Below are positions 52,442-61,781 of a DNA stretch of 64,000 nt, one piece after another. The translations under genes and the position numbers were made by a program. The notes beneath the pieces were generated by a model. That model was not told where the DNA came from, did no database searches, and saw only the letters and a program-made list of their open reading frames with translations. Source of the stretch: Albidovulum sp. (GTDB taxonomy: Bacteria; Pseudomonadota; Alphaproteobacteria; Rhodobacterales; Rhodobacteraceae). The first letter of the stretch is position 1, and each line of letters starts with the position of its first letter. The stretch is from assembly GCA_028823855.1 (NCBI GenBank), contig JAPPFL010000032.1:62001-126000 (forward strand), read 5' to 3'.

Positions 52442-53355
52442 TAGGCGAATGCGACTCCGAGGACCAGCGCTGTCAATACCCACCAAGCGCGCCATAGCAG
52501 ACGAACTGCCGCATCGATGTCGTCGGCATCCAACGACTTTCTCCCCTCGGCGAAAATATACGGCTCATTTACGAATTCTCCTCGGTAGCTTCGCGGGCCG
52601 GCAAGAGCAGCTCCAAGAACAGCGGCGGCGGCGGCTTCAGGGAATCCTGCGCTCGGCGAGCGATGCAATCGCGCGTCGCGCGTCATGATCCGCACCGCTC
52701 TCATGGATCCGCCCGCTACAGAAAAAATCACGCCGCTCACCCGGCATGGAATGTAATTCAGCCAGTCGTCCGCCCTTGCGCACGCCCATCCGAACTCGCG
52801 AAAATATTCGCTTTTGTATCCAATCATGCTGTCAGCGGTGTTAACGAATTTGTACAGGATCAATCCTGGAAGCCCGAATACAAGGTACCAGATTGAAGGC
52901 GCGACGACACCGTCCGAGAAGTTTTCCGCGGAACTCTCTATCGCGGCCCTCGATACTCCGCTCGGATCCAATTCAGCGGTATCGCGACCAACTATGTGCC
53001 CAACCTCGATTCTTCCAGCGGCGACTCCGTTTCTAAGCGCCTCGGCGACTCTTCCTACGTGGTCCGCCAAGCTTTTTTGAGCCAGAAAGGCGGCGACGCA
53101 TAGGACTTCCAAAATGCCGTAATCAGGAATTGCGGAAATCGCCGCGCCGACGACGACGGAAATCGCGCAAAAAATCGCAAGCGCGCATACTCCTTTGAGC
53201 TTTTTCCGTCCCCCTTGATTTAGTCTGATTTCAACACGCTCGACCACCCATCCCATTAGAGAAACGGGATGGCGCGCCGACTCCCACAACTTTTTTGGCT
53301 CCCCAAAAACTGCGTCAATCACCAAAGAGATCAAAAGTAGAGCGGCAGCGTTCAT
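52438..53355 (-). CDS. cbiB: Adenosylcobinamide-phosphate synthase
   Basis: A 305-residue inner-membrane enzyme (CbiB/CobD) of cobalamin synthesis that attaches aminopropanol phosphate to adenosylcobyric acid. Marks are the N-terminal VIDAVFGEPKKLWESARHPV, VGRDTAELDPSGVSRAAIES, SAENFSDGVVAPSIWY and YKFVNTADSMIGYKSEYFRE, with several hydrophobic helices. No other cobalamin genes are in the window. Its TAG lies in the CTAG duplicated around the MITE-like element. rnhB is 25 bases upstream on the same strand. Confidence 0.92.
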   Translation of the reverse strand: MNAAALLLISLVIDAVFGEPKKLWESARHPVSLMGWVVERVEIRLNQGGRKKLKGVCALAIFCAISVVVGAAISAIPDYGILEVLCVAAFLAQKSLADHVGRVAEALRNGVAAGRIEVGHIVGRDTAELDPSGVSRAAIESSAENFSDGVVAPSIWYLVFGLPGLILYKFVNTADSMIGYKSEYFREFGWACARADDWLNYIPCRVSGVIFSVAGGSMRAVRIMTRDARLHRSPSAGFPEAAAAAVLGAALAGPRSYRGEFVNEPYIFAEGRKSLDADDIDAAVRLLWRAWWVLTALVLGVAFAY

Positions 53356-53380
53356 TGCTCAAAAGCCGATTTTCGAATCG

Positions 53381-54064
53381 TTAGTTTCGTTCAGCGAATG
53401 CGGCGCGTACGGGCGCAAAGGACTTGCGATGAATTGGCGTCGGCCCGAATTTACGCAAAGCCTCCAAATGCATTTTGGTGCCGTATCCCGCATTGGATTT
53501 CCAACCGTACTCCGGATAACGTAGGTGGTAGCCCGCCATAATTCGGTCGCGACTTACTTTTGCCAATATAGAAGCAGCCGCTATCGATACCGACCGTCCA
53601 TCGCCCTTGACGATCGCCCGCGCAGAACAACGCAAATTTTTCGGAACGATATTGCCGTCGATTAGGGCGTAGTCAGGCCTTGGCGAAAGCTTTTCCAGAG
53701 ATTGCCGCATCGCCTCGAGAGCCGCGCGAAGAATATCGGTCCTGTCGATTTCTACCACCGAAACGTGCGCAATCGAGCAATCCGCATTCTCGATCAATTC
53801 CTCAAATAACTTTTCCCGGACTTCCGCACTCAGCCTTTTAGAATCATTCAAGCCGTTCGGATAGGCCGCGGGATTGAGTCGAACGGCGGCGGCTGTCACT
53901 GGTCCTGCGATCGGACCGCGTCCTGCTTCGTCGACTCCGGCAATAAAGCAATAGCCTTGATCCAGCAGCTCTGATTCCAGTGCAAAGCTCGGTCTTGTGC
54001 TGTCGGTCGCTCGCCAGCGCCGATCAATTAAAGACGTTTTCGATTCAAATTCATCGGAGCTCAT
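53381..54064 (-). CDS. rnhB: Ribonuclease HII
   Basis: A 227-residue enzyme that cuts RNA in RNA-DNA hybrids, including single misincorporated ribonucleotides. Catalytic residues lie in FIAGVDEAGRGPIAGPVTAA, NDSKRLSAEVRE and YALIDGNIVP, with ASILAKVSRDRIM and the GYGTKMHLEAL motif towards the end. MSSDEFESK at 54064 is taken as the start; the frame extends to 54160 without family similarity. Next to cbiB on the same strand. Confidence 0.93.
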   Translation of the reverse strand: MSSDEFESKTSLIDRRWRATDSTRPSFALESELLDQGYCFIAGVDEAGRGPIAGPVTAAAVRLNPAAYPNGLNDSKRLSAEVREKLFEELIENADCSIAHVSVVEIDRTDILRAALEAMRQSLEKLSPRPDYALIDGNIVPKNLRCSARAIVKGDGRSVSIAAASILAKVSRDRIMAGYHLRYPEYGWKSNAGYGTKMHLEALRKFGPTPIHRKSFAPVRAAFAERN

Positions 54065-54571
54065 AATTTTTCTAATCCGATTCGGCGCCTGAACCAGCTG
54101 CAATGAACCTAGCGCTCGCCAATTGTCGCTTAATTCTTTGACGCGCGCGATCCGCCGCATTTCATCACCTCAAGCAAGGCGCATTGGCAAGAGAACATCG
54201 GCGCCTCAAATCCGGACTACCCCCAAAGGTGGTACATGCTGAACAACTGCGACAAATTGAACGAAAACCGCCAACCACTGACGGAAACGCGCGCCGGCGC
54301 GGCTACGAATGGTAGGCTGATTGACGGCAATGGCGGGTATGCAAGTCGGTCTGAATTCGGCAAAATTCCTAATCGCGCCGATCTTCCGGAAACTGAATTG
54401 CTGCGGCAAGACCCGTATAGCCTCGCCGCCATCTCGGTCTTGGAAAGTTAACTTGCCCTTCATTCAAAAAAAACGGTCGATCGCTGGATTTTAACGCCCG
54501 GCATTTCGCGCGCACGGCGTGAGCTAAGAATTATCCTCGTAAAAAATCACGTTTCGGACAAAAATTCCTTC
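54065..54571. other. Gap between rnhB and the OmpA-like gene
   Basis: 500 bases holding the upstream extension of the rnhB frame and then no credible gene. An A8 run at 54466-54473 would read as a T run on the minus strand after the OmpA-like gene, but no clear stem precedes it. Confidence 0.35.
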
Positions 54572-55753
54572 CTATTCCTCCACGGCACTTCCAATATCTT
54601 CGAGAAGCCTCTCCTTGCTGCTGAAATAGCTAAAAACGACCCTTCTTGATCGAGGCAGATCCTCTTGCCCGCTGATGACGATTGGCCGACTGGATGAATA
54701 TCCAACGGCTGTCATTCGCTTCCGGGCCCATGCCCGCAATCCGTCATCCTCAATGAGATTGAAGCACTCGGAAAGCGTTGCTTGGGCGCGTTTTTGGCTT
54801 AGTTCTAAATTCAGCATGAATGCTTCCGCCTCCGAAGCGGCTCCGCCCCATTCCGGCGACGAGTGTCCTTCAAAGCGAACTTCCGCAATGTCCAGGCTGG
54901 ATGACTCCAGCACCCGAAGCCACGTCTCGCACGCGCGCTCGAGAAAGTCGCGCATCTGTTGCGTAATTTGAGCGCTCTCCCGCCCGAAAGTGATGCTGTT
55001 CGGCAGTACGATCGCGCCATCTTCCCGTATTTGGCCGCCAACTTCGTCCACATACGCACCAAGTTCCCGAGTTAGATCAGAGACTATACTCATTTGACCC
55101 TCGGCTTCACTTACAAGTCGCGATCGAATTCGCGACTTTAGAGCCTCTAAATCGTTCTCACCGGCGGCGGCGAGTCCATCGCGAATCTCCGCAACAGAAC
55201 GCCCCTCGACAACAACGTCCTGAACTGCAGCGCACTGCGCCGCCGCTGCCAATTTCTGAGATTCAATAATATTCCGGAGCGATTGTTTTAGTTCTTCCGG
55301 CAGCTTTGTCGCAGATTCCGCCAATTGCCGGACGAATTCCTCGTCTAGCAACCTCCATCGCTCGTTCATTTCCTCCGGCGGATAGGCCAAACAGGTCGAG
55401 AATTGATTCAGTTCGCCAGATTGCGCGAGATCACGAAATGCCGCTAGTTCGTTTTCGGAACCCGGCATAAACAATTCTCGAAGAAGCACCGAATCGCTTT
55501 CCGAAAAATTTTCGGAGCGAAAGATCTCTCTAAAGTCCTCGATTTCCTTTTCGGAAGCGCTTCCTTGGCGCAACGTTAAAATTGAACCGCTGCTTTCGTG
55601 CAGTTCCTGCAATCCGATTCTTCCAAGTATGAACAGGAGAAGCAACGCAAAGGAGACTAGCGCAAAGGTTTCAGCAACCGCAGGGCTCGCTAACGATTTG
55701 CGCCGAAATTGATTTTGAAAACTGATCGTCCGATGCGGTCTCGGCAGTTCCAC
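54572..55753 (-). CDS. OmpA-domain single-pass membrane protein (MotB/ZorB-like)
   Basis: A 393-residue protein with one transmembrane helix near residues 26-46 (ETFALVSFALLLLFILG), a long, mostly helical periplasmic linker (residues 50-240) and a C-terminal OmpA peptidoglycan-binding domain (FGRESAQITQQMRDFLERA, AEVRFEGHSSPEWGG, LNLELSQKRAQATLSECFN). This is the layout of MotB-type stator subunits and of ZorB in Zorya defence systems. A MotA/ZorA partner should sit beside it, but none is found: upstream is an empty gap and then an IS relic. It is therefore an orphan in this window. The function remains open. Confidence 0.72.
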   Translation of the reverse strand: MELPRPHRTISFQNQFRRKSLASPAVAETFALVSFALLLLFILGRIGLQELHESSGSILTLRQGSASEKEIEDFREIFRSENFSESDSVLLRELFMPGSENELAAFRDLAQSGELNQFSTCLAYPPEEMNERWRLLDEEFVRQLAESATKLPEELKQSLRNIIESQKLAAAAQCAAVQDVVVEGRSVAEIRDGLAAAGENDLEALKSRIRSRLVSEAEGQMSIVSDLTRELGAYVDEVGGQIREDGAIVLPNSITFGRESAQITQQMRDFLERACETWLRVLESSSLDIAEVRFEGHSSPEWGGAASEAEAFMLNLELSQKRAQATLSECFNLIEDDGLRAWARKRMTAVGYSSSRPIVISGQEDLPRSRRVVFSYFSSKERLLEDIGSAVEE

Positions 55754-56159
55754 TACCTCCCTAGTGAAGCTTTCGCACGACGCGAATGACGAATTTTCAA
55801 GAGTCTGGTACAGTGGCCAACATGAGAATTTTCGACTCCGTCGATGGCTGACACATTCGCCGATGCTTGAAAGCGATCAACATCTGCCAGAAGAATCCTT
55901 CGGCCTGAGCTTGCGAATTGACTGGAGTTGTTGAATTTGTTTCGAGTTCCTCCGATGCTTTTTCGAAACCTATACAGGCTCCATTAAATCCACTAGTCCG
56001 AACTTTGTAAGGAATTCCAGTTCCGATTCAACTCTACCGAAAATTGGTGGAAAAAGAGCCATAAAGTCTCCTTATTCCGGCGCGCGCCTAAGAATGCTCA
56101 GTCAAACTCGGGATAGGAAGCATCGCAATGCTCAATGCTGGAAAATCCTCCGAAATATT
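55754..56159. other. Gap beside the IS5-type element
   Basis: 400 bases with no gene. The IS5-type element should have its second inverted repeat at about 56130-56160, but the sequence there (TCCGAAATATTCATTTGGCT) no longer resembles CTAGGGCCTGTTGAC, so that end is lost or eroded. Confidence 0.4.
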
Positions 56160-57020
56160 CATTTGGCTTCATCGCGCCGCGATCACTCCCGCCACGAGAT
56201 TGATGATGGCTCGGAAGCTAACGACGGTCTTGCCGTAACGCGTCGCAATTGCTCGGAACTCTTTGATTTTCGCAAAGAGATTCTCGATCTGGTGCCGCCA
56301 TGCGTACATCTCCCTGTCGCGGCTGCGTTCGGCTCTCCAGTTGGATTTCGAAGGTACCGCCGCCACGCTGCCGCGCTCTTCAAGCTTCTCGATCAGCCAA
56401 TCGGCATCGAAGGCCCTGTCGCCAATCAGGGCTCCCCTTTCCAGGCCGTCCAGCAGAGGCGGCAAGCCCACCAGATCGTGCGCCTGCCCGGGAACCAGCT
56501 CGAAGCGGACCAGATAGCCCAGGGCGTCGACAAGGGCCACAATCTTTGTCGCCGGGCCTCCCTGGGATCGCCCGATCGCCTGCGCCGCGGGGCCCCCTTT
56601 CCGCCCGAAGCCTTCGCGTGCGCCCGGAACACGGTGCCGTCCACCTGCGCCCACTCAAGGTCGAAGGAGCGGGACAACTCCTTGAAAACTCCTTTCCGGC
56701 CCAGCGCCGAAAGCGAACGAAAACGCTGTTCCAGTTGCCGAATTCCGACGGAAGATCCCGCCGCGGCGATCCGGTCCGAACCCGCCAGAGCACCGCTTCC
56801 AAAAACAAGCGGTTGTCAGCCGCCGTCCTTCCCGGCGAGCCCCGCCTGCCGGGAAGCATGTCCTTGATCCCGTCCCGCATACGGTCGGCCGGGACAAACC
56901 TGCTGGTTTTCACGAATTTGCCTCAATTTTCCTGCTTCGATTTTTGCCTTTTCGGCTTTTGTTGGTAAAAAATACCGGACTCGACGCATCGAAGCAAGCC
57001 CTTTGGTCAACAGGCCCTAG
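56160..57020 (-). mobile_element. IS5-type insertion element, one end eroded
   Basis: The right border, read on the minus strand, is CTAGGGCCTGTTGACCAAAG, the same repeat as in the MITE-like copy at 52.15 kb, next to CTAG. The left border is unrecognisable. Between them lies one damaged transposase. The element supplies the parent sequence of the MITE. It sits between the orphan OmpA-domain gene and the FAD-monooxygenase operon. Confidence 0.8.
56169..56913 (-). pseudogene. IS5-type (IS427-like) transposase, two-frame with inactivating deletion
   Basis: Part one from ATG 56913 reads KTSRFVPADRMRDGIKDMLP and NRLFLEAVLWRVRTGSPRRD, then RRWAGKEFS. A one-base loss near 56692 shifts it; the next frame gives ELSRSFDLEWAQVDGTVFRA and HAKASGGKGAP. 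At an AAAGGGGG run (56593-56600) a -1 shift leads to AQAIGRSQGGPATKIVALVD, RGALIGDRAFDADWLIEKLE and FAKIKEFRAIATRYGKT to 56169. The second shift lies at a plausible programmed slippery site, as used by IS427-group elements. The first is a true mutation, so the transposase is dead. Confidence 0.8.
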
Positions 57021-57288
57021 TCCTACTCGCCGGCTGCTTGCCGGAAGATGGTCGTTGAAGATTATTCCTTGCCGAGGGCCTGCTCGAGACCTCTAATTCC
57101 AGGAACACGAAAATGAACATTGCTGTTTTGAAGGTCTTGATCTGAGTAGAATTGAAAGCAATCAATAGATCATCCTTCATTCCAATAGCCGTATGTCGTT
57201 CGTGCTTTCGCTATGCGCGGGCGGTTTATTCCCGCATCTTGGAAGTCTTGACTAAATTATTGCCGATCAATTCAGTTCACATTCGCAT

Positions 57289-58932
57289 TTACAGGCCCCA
57301 CATCATTTCAAGCGAGCGCTGGATGTCGGAGCGACTTGGATTTTTCCAGCGAGCATGAACGACTTGATCCGGCCTGACCAAATAAATCGCCTTCCGCTGT
57401 GACCCCAGATATCTTTTTCGAATGAACTCGTTCATGTCGACTGTCAATGACATCGCTCCCTCTATGCGCGGAGGGTTGCAACCAACCCCCAAGACAACCG
57501 GCGTCTTGCCGAGTCGGTCGATCAGCCAGCCTGATTTCTGCGGCGCATCCAAGGCAACGGCGCCGGGTCGGGCAAATTCGGGCAAATCGGGATCGTCCGC
57601 AGCTTCCGAAGAATAAACGCAAGGCACGGATAGGCGCCCTGAATTGACCCAGGGGCGAACTCGGCTAGACATTGCGGCTAGTTTGAGCAGGGCGTTTCGG
57701 GCCAGTTTTTTGATTCCGCGTGGCGGCGACATGAATTTGGTAGTTCTAGTGGACTGGAGGATATTCTCGTCGGCGGCATAGGTTCTCTCCGCATCGAAAG
57801 AATCAAGAAGCGAAACTGGAGACCTGCCTTCGATTACGGCCGCAAGCTTCCATCCAAGGCAATCGACATCCTGCAATCCTCCATTTCCGCCCCGCGCGCC
57901 GAATGGCGAAACGACGTGCGCAGAGTCGCCGGCAAATATAACCCTGCCGTGAACGAACCTTTCAAGCCGACGACATTGAAAGGTGTAAACCGAAACCCAT
58001 TCCAAGCGAAAATTGGAATGACCGACAACTTTTTCAATACGGGGTACTACCTTGGCCGGCTGGCGTTCTTCGTCCTGATCGGCATCTGGGCCAAGCTGAA
58101 GATCAATTCGATAGATGTCGTCGGGCTGCTTGTGGAGCAATGCGGATTGCCCGTTATGAAAAGGCGGTTCAAACCAGAAACGCCGTTCAGAAGGAAATTC
58201 CGCCTTCATTTCAATATCGGCGATTAGGAACCTCTCTTCGAATTTTTCGCCGGACAGCTCCAGGCCAAGCACGCTCCGAACGGTTGAGCGAATGCCGTCG
58301 CAAGCAACTAGGAATTCGGCTTCGAGGCAGTAGTCTCCATCTGGTGTTCTTATCCTCGCATTGACGTGATCGCCTCGATCTTGAACATCTACGACCTTGT
58401 TGCGAAACCGAATATCGATTTCGGGAATCTCCATAGCGCGTTCAACAAGAAAGGCTTCCACATAGAATTGCTGCAGATTGATAAATGCGGGCCTTTTGTG
58501 ACCTTCATCCGGCAGCAGGTCGAAACTAAACAACTCTTTGTCTCGATGGAAAGTGCGCCCGACTTTCCAGGTAACGCCCTTTTCAACCGCTTTGTCGCCT
58601 ATCCCGAACCTGTCGAACAACTCCAGCGACCGTTTCGACCAGCATATCGCCCTGGAGCCTATGGAAACCGTATCGTTATCGTCGACGAGAACGCAAGGAA
58701 TGCCGTAATTCGCAAGCTCGATAGACATCGAAAGGCCTATTGGGCCGGCGCCTACGATGATCGCTTTCTTTCGCGTTTCGCTTCCAGCCAGTCCCGGAGG
58801 TTTCCTGTAAGGAAATCTTGGAGGAGTGAATTTCAATGCCTCGCCTCGATGCTCGGGGCTCGCTTCGCGAACGACGTTATTGTCCCCTATTCCGCTCGCC
58901 GCCGGGAATTTGAGTTCTCGCGACCGATCCAA
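57289..58932 (-). CDS. FAD-dependent aromatic-ring monooxygenase (MhpA/PheA-like)
   Basis: A 547-residue class A flavin hydroxylase. The FAD motif is KKAIIVGAGPIGLSMSIELA, the second FAD motif is VIFAGDSAHVVSPFGARGGN followed by GLQDVDCLGWKLAAV, and DGIRSTVRSVLGL matches the family DG motif. The C-terminus has a thioredoxin-like domain ending YLVRPDQVVHARW. It should hydroxylate a phenolic or hydroxy-heterocyclic acid with NAD(P)H and oxygen. The start is uncertain: TTG 58932 opens the frame and no ATG precedes the Rossmann motif. It is the last gene of an operon with two metallo-hydrolases and an FAH enzyme. Confidence 0.85.
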   Translation of the reverse strand: MDRSRELKFPAASGIGDNNVVREASPEHRGEALKFTPPRFPYRKPPGLAGSETRKKAIIVGAGPIGLSMSIELANYGIPCVLVDDNDTVSIGSRAICWSKRSLELFDRFGIGDKAVEKGVTWKVGRTFHRDKELFSFDLLPDEGHKRPAFINLQQFYVEAFLVERAMEIPEIDIRFRNKVVDVQDRGDHVNARIRTPDGDYCLEAEFLVACDGIRSTVRSVLGLELSGEKFEERFLIADIEMKAEFPSERRFWFEPPFHNGQSALLHKQPDDIYRIDLQLGPDADQDEERQPAKVVPRIEKVVGHSNFRLEWVSVYTFQCRRLERFVHGRVIFAGDSAHVVSPFGARGGNGGLQDVDCLGWKLAAVIEGRSPVSLLDSFDAERTYAADENILQSTRTTKFMSPPRGIKKLARNALLKLAAMSSRVRPWVNSGRLSVPCVYSSEAADDPDLPEFARPGAVALDAPQKSGWLIDRLGKTPVVLGVGCNPPRIEGAMSLTVDMNEFIRKRYLGSQRKAIYLVRPDQVVHARWKNPSRSDIQRSLEMMWGL

Positions 58933-58956
58933 ACCTCAATTGCGGCGCGCGAGCCG

Positions 58957-59907
58957 TTAGCCTTGCAGATCTTCCCACATCTGCAGGTCTCTTTCCGCAG
59001 TCCAAATCCGAGGCATGTCTATACCTCTTGCCTCGTCATAGGCTCTTGAAACGTTGAACGGCAAGCAGTGTTCGTAAATCGCGTAATCCGAGAATATCGG
59101 ATCGCACCTATCTCGAACGGCGTCAAAAGCGTCTCGCAAACTTCCACCTCTCGACGCGACCTTGACCGCCGGAATGTAAGTTGACTCCAGAAACTCCCTC
59201 GTCCCAATTATCGCCGAGTTGACTTGATCGACGCCCACCAGCGCTTCGCCTCGTCCCGGAGCGATCGCCTCCGGCGAAAAACACTCGATCGCGCTTAGCG
59301 TTGCATCCCAATCGGAAAAGTGCCCATCTCCGCAGTAGCACGCAGAACGGAATTCGACGATATCGCCCGTGAACATGACCTGTGAATCCGGCACCCAGAC
59401 TGCGGCATCGCCAGCGGTATGGGCTCTTCCGGGACAGAAGATTTCTATCTTTCGGCTGCCTAGAAAGACAGTCATGCGATCACTGAAAGTTGTGGTGGGC
59501 CAAGTGAGGCCGGGAATTGAATCATGCCCTTCGAACAATCTCGGAAACCTTTGAAATTCACTTTTCCAATCTTCGAGACCGCGTTCGGCGACCATGGCGC
59601 GAGCTTTTTCCGACATTATGATCTGGTTCGCTCCGAAGGCGGAAGCTCCTAGCACTCTCACTGCGTGGTAGTGCGTTAGAACCAGATGAGTTATCGGCTT
59701 TTCCGTAACTCCTCTAATTTCAGAGATGACTTTTTCAGCAAGTTTCGGCGTCGCCTGCGCCTCGATAACCATAACGGAGTCGTCCCCGACAACGACTCCG
59801 GAATTCGGATCGCCTTCTGCCGTAAACGCGTAGAGGCCATCGCCAATTTCGGTGAAGCTGATTTTTTTCTCGCTCAGATCGCCCTGCGAAGCGAATGCCC
59901 TAGCCAT
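58957..59907 (-). CDS. MBL-fold metallo-hydrolase with HYHAVRVLG motif
   Basis: A 316-residue metallo-beta-lactamase-fold protein. The first metal motif reads LVLTHYHAVRVLGASAFGAN; the second His and Asp of the usual HxHxDH are replaced by Ala-Val-Arg-Val. This variant is seen in a subgroup of MBL hydrolases. Later ligands are present in FCPGRAHTAGDAAVWVPDSQ and FTGDIVEF. The ATG follows the TAA of the FAH gene with no gap, so it is co-translated. Its reaction is unknown; a lactone or thioester step after ring hydroxylation is possible. Confidence 0.8.
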   Translation of the reverse strand: MARAFASQGDLSEKKISFTEIGDGLYAFTAEGDPNSGVVVGDDSVMVIEAQATPKLAEKVISEIRGVTEKPITHLVLTHYHAVRVLGASAFGANQIIMSEKARAMVAERGLEDWKSEFQRFPRLFEGHDSIPGLTWPTTTFSDRMTVFLGSRKIEIFCPGRAHTAGDAAVWVPDSQVMFTGDIVEFRSACYCGDGHFSDWDATLSAIECFSPEAIAPGRGEALVGVDQVNSAIIGTREFLESTYIPAVKVASRGGSLRDAFDAVRDRCDPIFSDYAIYEHCLPFNVSRAYDEARGIDMPRIWTAERDLQMWEDLQG

Positions 59908-60924
59908 TTATTCGCACCCTTCGTATTTCCTAACTCTCTGTTCAATCTCTCCGAATATCGACTTTCCGTCATCGCCGTCCATCCAGATTCTTACGGAATC
60001 TCCAAACTTAAGAAACGATGTCCTTGGGCTCCCGAGCGTGATCGCCTCGACCATTCTGAGCTCGGCGAGGCAAGAATATCCCGCGCCACCCTCGGAGATG
60101 GTCTTTCCGGGACCGCCGTCTAGTTTGTTGGACACGGTTCCTGAACCGATTATGCTTCCGGCCGCGAGCGGCCTGGTTTTCGCAGCGTGCGAAATCAGCC
60201 GCGGGAAACCGAATGTCATATCAACTCCGGCCTGGACCCTTCCGAACGGTTCGCCGTTAAGATCGACGCAAAGCGGCAAATGAACTTTTTCGCCGTCCCA
60301 TGCGTTACCGATTTCATCAGGCGTTACCGCCACCGGAGAAAACGCGGTAGGCGGCTTCGACTGGAAAAACCCGAACCCCTTCCCCAGTTCAGCCGGTATT
60401 AGACCGCGCAGGCTCACGTCGTTGACTGCCATGAGCAGCAGAATTGAAGAGGCCGCGCGTTCCGGGGAAGCTCCCATCGGAACGTCGCCGACAATTACCG
60501 CGATTTCTCCCTCCATGTCGATGCCCCAGGATTCGTCCGCGATGCAAATGTCCTGCCGCGGCGCTAGAAAAGTATCCGAGCCGCCTTGATACATTAATGG
60601 ATCCGTCCAAAAACTCTTCGGCATTTCCGCGCCTCTGGCCTTGCGCACCAATTCTACGTGGTTGACGAATGCCGAGCCGTCCGCCCACTGATAGGAGCGC
60701 GGAAGCGGAGCGAGCGCCTCGTCCTGACGAAACGGGGTAGAACCACCGCCATTCTCCAATTCCCGGTACGCCATTTGCAATTTAGGCGAAACGTCCGCCC
60801 AACTATCCAAGGCGGCTTGCAAATTCGGCGCGATCGCTTCAACGGAAACGCAGCAATTGAGATCTGAGGACACGACGACTAGCTTTCCGTCCCGAGTTCC
60901 ATTGGGGAGAGTCGCAAGCTTCAT
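59908..60924 (-). CDS. Fumarylacetoacetate hydrolase family protein
   Basis: A 338-residue FAH-family enzyme. Metal ligands are visible in WGIDMEGEIAVIVGDVP (ExE) and the conserved LLMAVNDVSLRGL; GSGTVSNKLDGGPGKTISEG and LKFGDSVRIWM complete the family end. It has the longer N-terminal part seen in true fumarylacetoacetate hydrolases (PLPRSYQWADGSAFVNHVEL). The start MKLATLPNG overlaps the upstream MBL gene as ATGA. FAH enzymes cleave the ring-fission product of homogentisate- or gentisate-like routes, fitting a hydroxylase operon. Confidence 0.88.
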   Translation of the reverse strand: MKLATLPNGTRDGKLVVVSSDLNCCVSVEAIAPNLQAALDSWADVSPKLQMAYRELENGGGSTPFRQDEALAPLPRSYQWADGSAFVNHVELVRKARGAEMPKSFWTDPLMYQGGSDTFLAPRQDICIADESWGIDMEGEIAVIVGDVPMGASPERAASSILLLMAVNDVSLRGLIPAELGKGFGFFQSKPPTAFSPVAVTPDEIGNAWDGEKVHLPLCVDLNGEPFGRVQAGVDMTFGFPRLISHAAKTRPLAAGSIIGSGTVSNKLDGGPGKTISEGGAGYSCLAELRMVEAITLGSPRTSFLKFGDSVRIWMDGDDGKSIFGEIEQRVRKYEGCE

Positions 60925-61781
60925 TTGTTCGACCTTTCGATTTCTAGCCCGTCGTAGCCCAAAGTAATCTTGCCGTCCCAAACCGCCGAAATCGAGTCAA
61001 TCCAATCGCTTTCGGATATGTCGGGATCGTCAACCGGCACCAAATGGTTGACCACGAGATGGCGAGACCCCGAAGCCTTTGCAATTCGAGCTACATCTCG
61101 CGCTTCGGTATGGCTCGCGACTATGTGTTCGCGCAGGCGCACGGCGTGTCGCGACCGGTTCACGAGCTTTTCCACGCCCTTTTCAAGCATCGCTTCGTGA
61201 ACGAGAATGTCGCTGCCAGTCGCAAATTCCGCGAGAGGCGGAAAGTACGTAGTATCCGCGCCGAATGTAACCCGCCAACCCTCGGCATCGAACCTTAGCG
61301 CATAGCATTCCTGAACAGGAGGATGCGGAACTCTAAGCGCGGCGACCTTCAGGCCTGGAACGGAGACGTCTCCTTCCCCGTATTCGGCGAGGCGAACCAA
61401 ATTTCGCAGGTCTTGGCGACCTTCGTCGCCAATTCGGAGCTCGATGTCATATACCATAGACTGAATAAACCCGTCCCAGTATTCGCGAATACCGAATGGT
61501 CCGTACAGTCCGACTTCCTTTGAAAGCCCGCTAACCCAAGCGGTGTAGAGCATCGGCCCTAGTTCCAAAACGTGATCGGAATGAAGATGCGTTAAAAATA
61601 CGAAATCGATCCCGGCAAGATCAACTCCGGCATTCACCAGATTCCGCGTGACGCCGAGTCCGCAATCGACAACGACTTTCTTTCCGCCAATTTCGATCAG
61701 CGAAGAAGTCGGCATTCTATCCGCGCTGCGAAGCGAAGGTCCGCCTTTTGTACCTAGGATCACGACTCGTTCTCTATCCAA
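60921..61781 (-). CDS. MBL-fold metallo-hydrolase (RNase Z-like fold)
   Basis: A 286-residue MBL protein with the full motif FLTHLHSDHVLELG, a later VTFGADTTYF aspartate and HEAMLEKG, and a terminal histidine in LVVNHLVP. It resembles small-molecule hydrolases of the RNase Z-like/arylsulfatase-like branch rather than tRNA 3'-processing enzymes, as there is no exosite arm. It opens the operon that continues with FAH, a second MBL protein and the FAD hydroxylase. Having two unrelated MBL hydrolases in one short pathway is unusual. Confidence 0.82.
   Translation of the reverse strand: MDRERVVILGTKGGPSLRSADRMPTSSLIEIGGKKVVVDCGLGVTRNLVNAGVDLAGIDFVFLTHLHSDHVLELGPMLYTAWVSGLSKEVGLYGPFGIREYWDGFIQSMVYDIELRIGDEGRQDLRNLVRLAEYGEGDVSVPGLKVAALRVPHPPVQECYALRFDAEGWRVTFGADTTYFPPLAEFATGSDILVHEAMLEKGVEKLVNRSRHAVRLREHIVASHTEARDVARIAKASGSRHLVVNHLVPVDDPDISESDWIDSISAVWDGKITLGYDGLEIERSNK

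Noticed and set aside
53381-53412. Idea that cbiB and rnhB belong to a cobalamin operon
   Set aside because: rnhB is a general nucleic-acid maintenance gene and no other cobalamin gene is present; closeness alone is not evidence of shared function.
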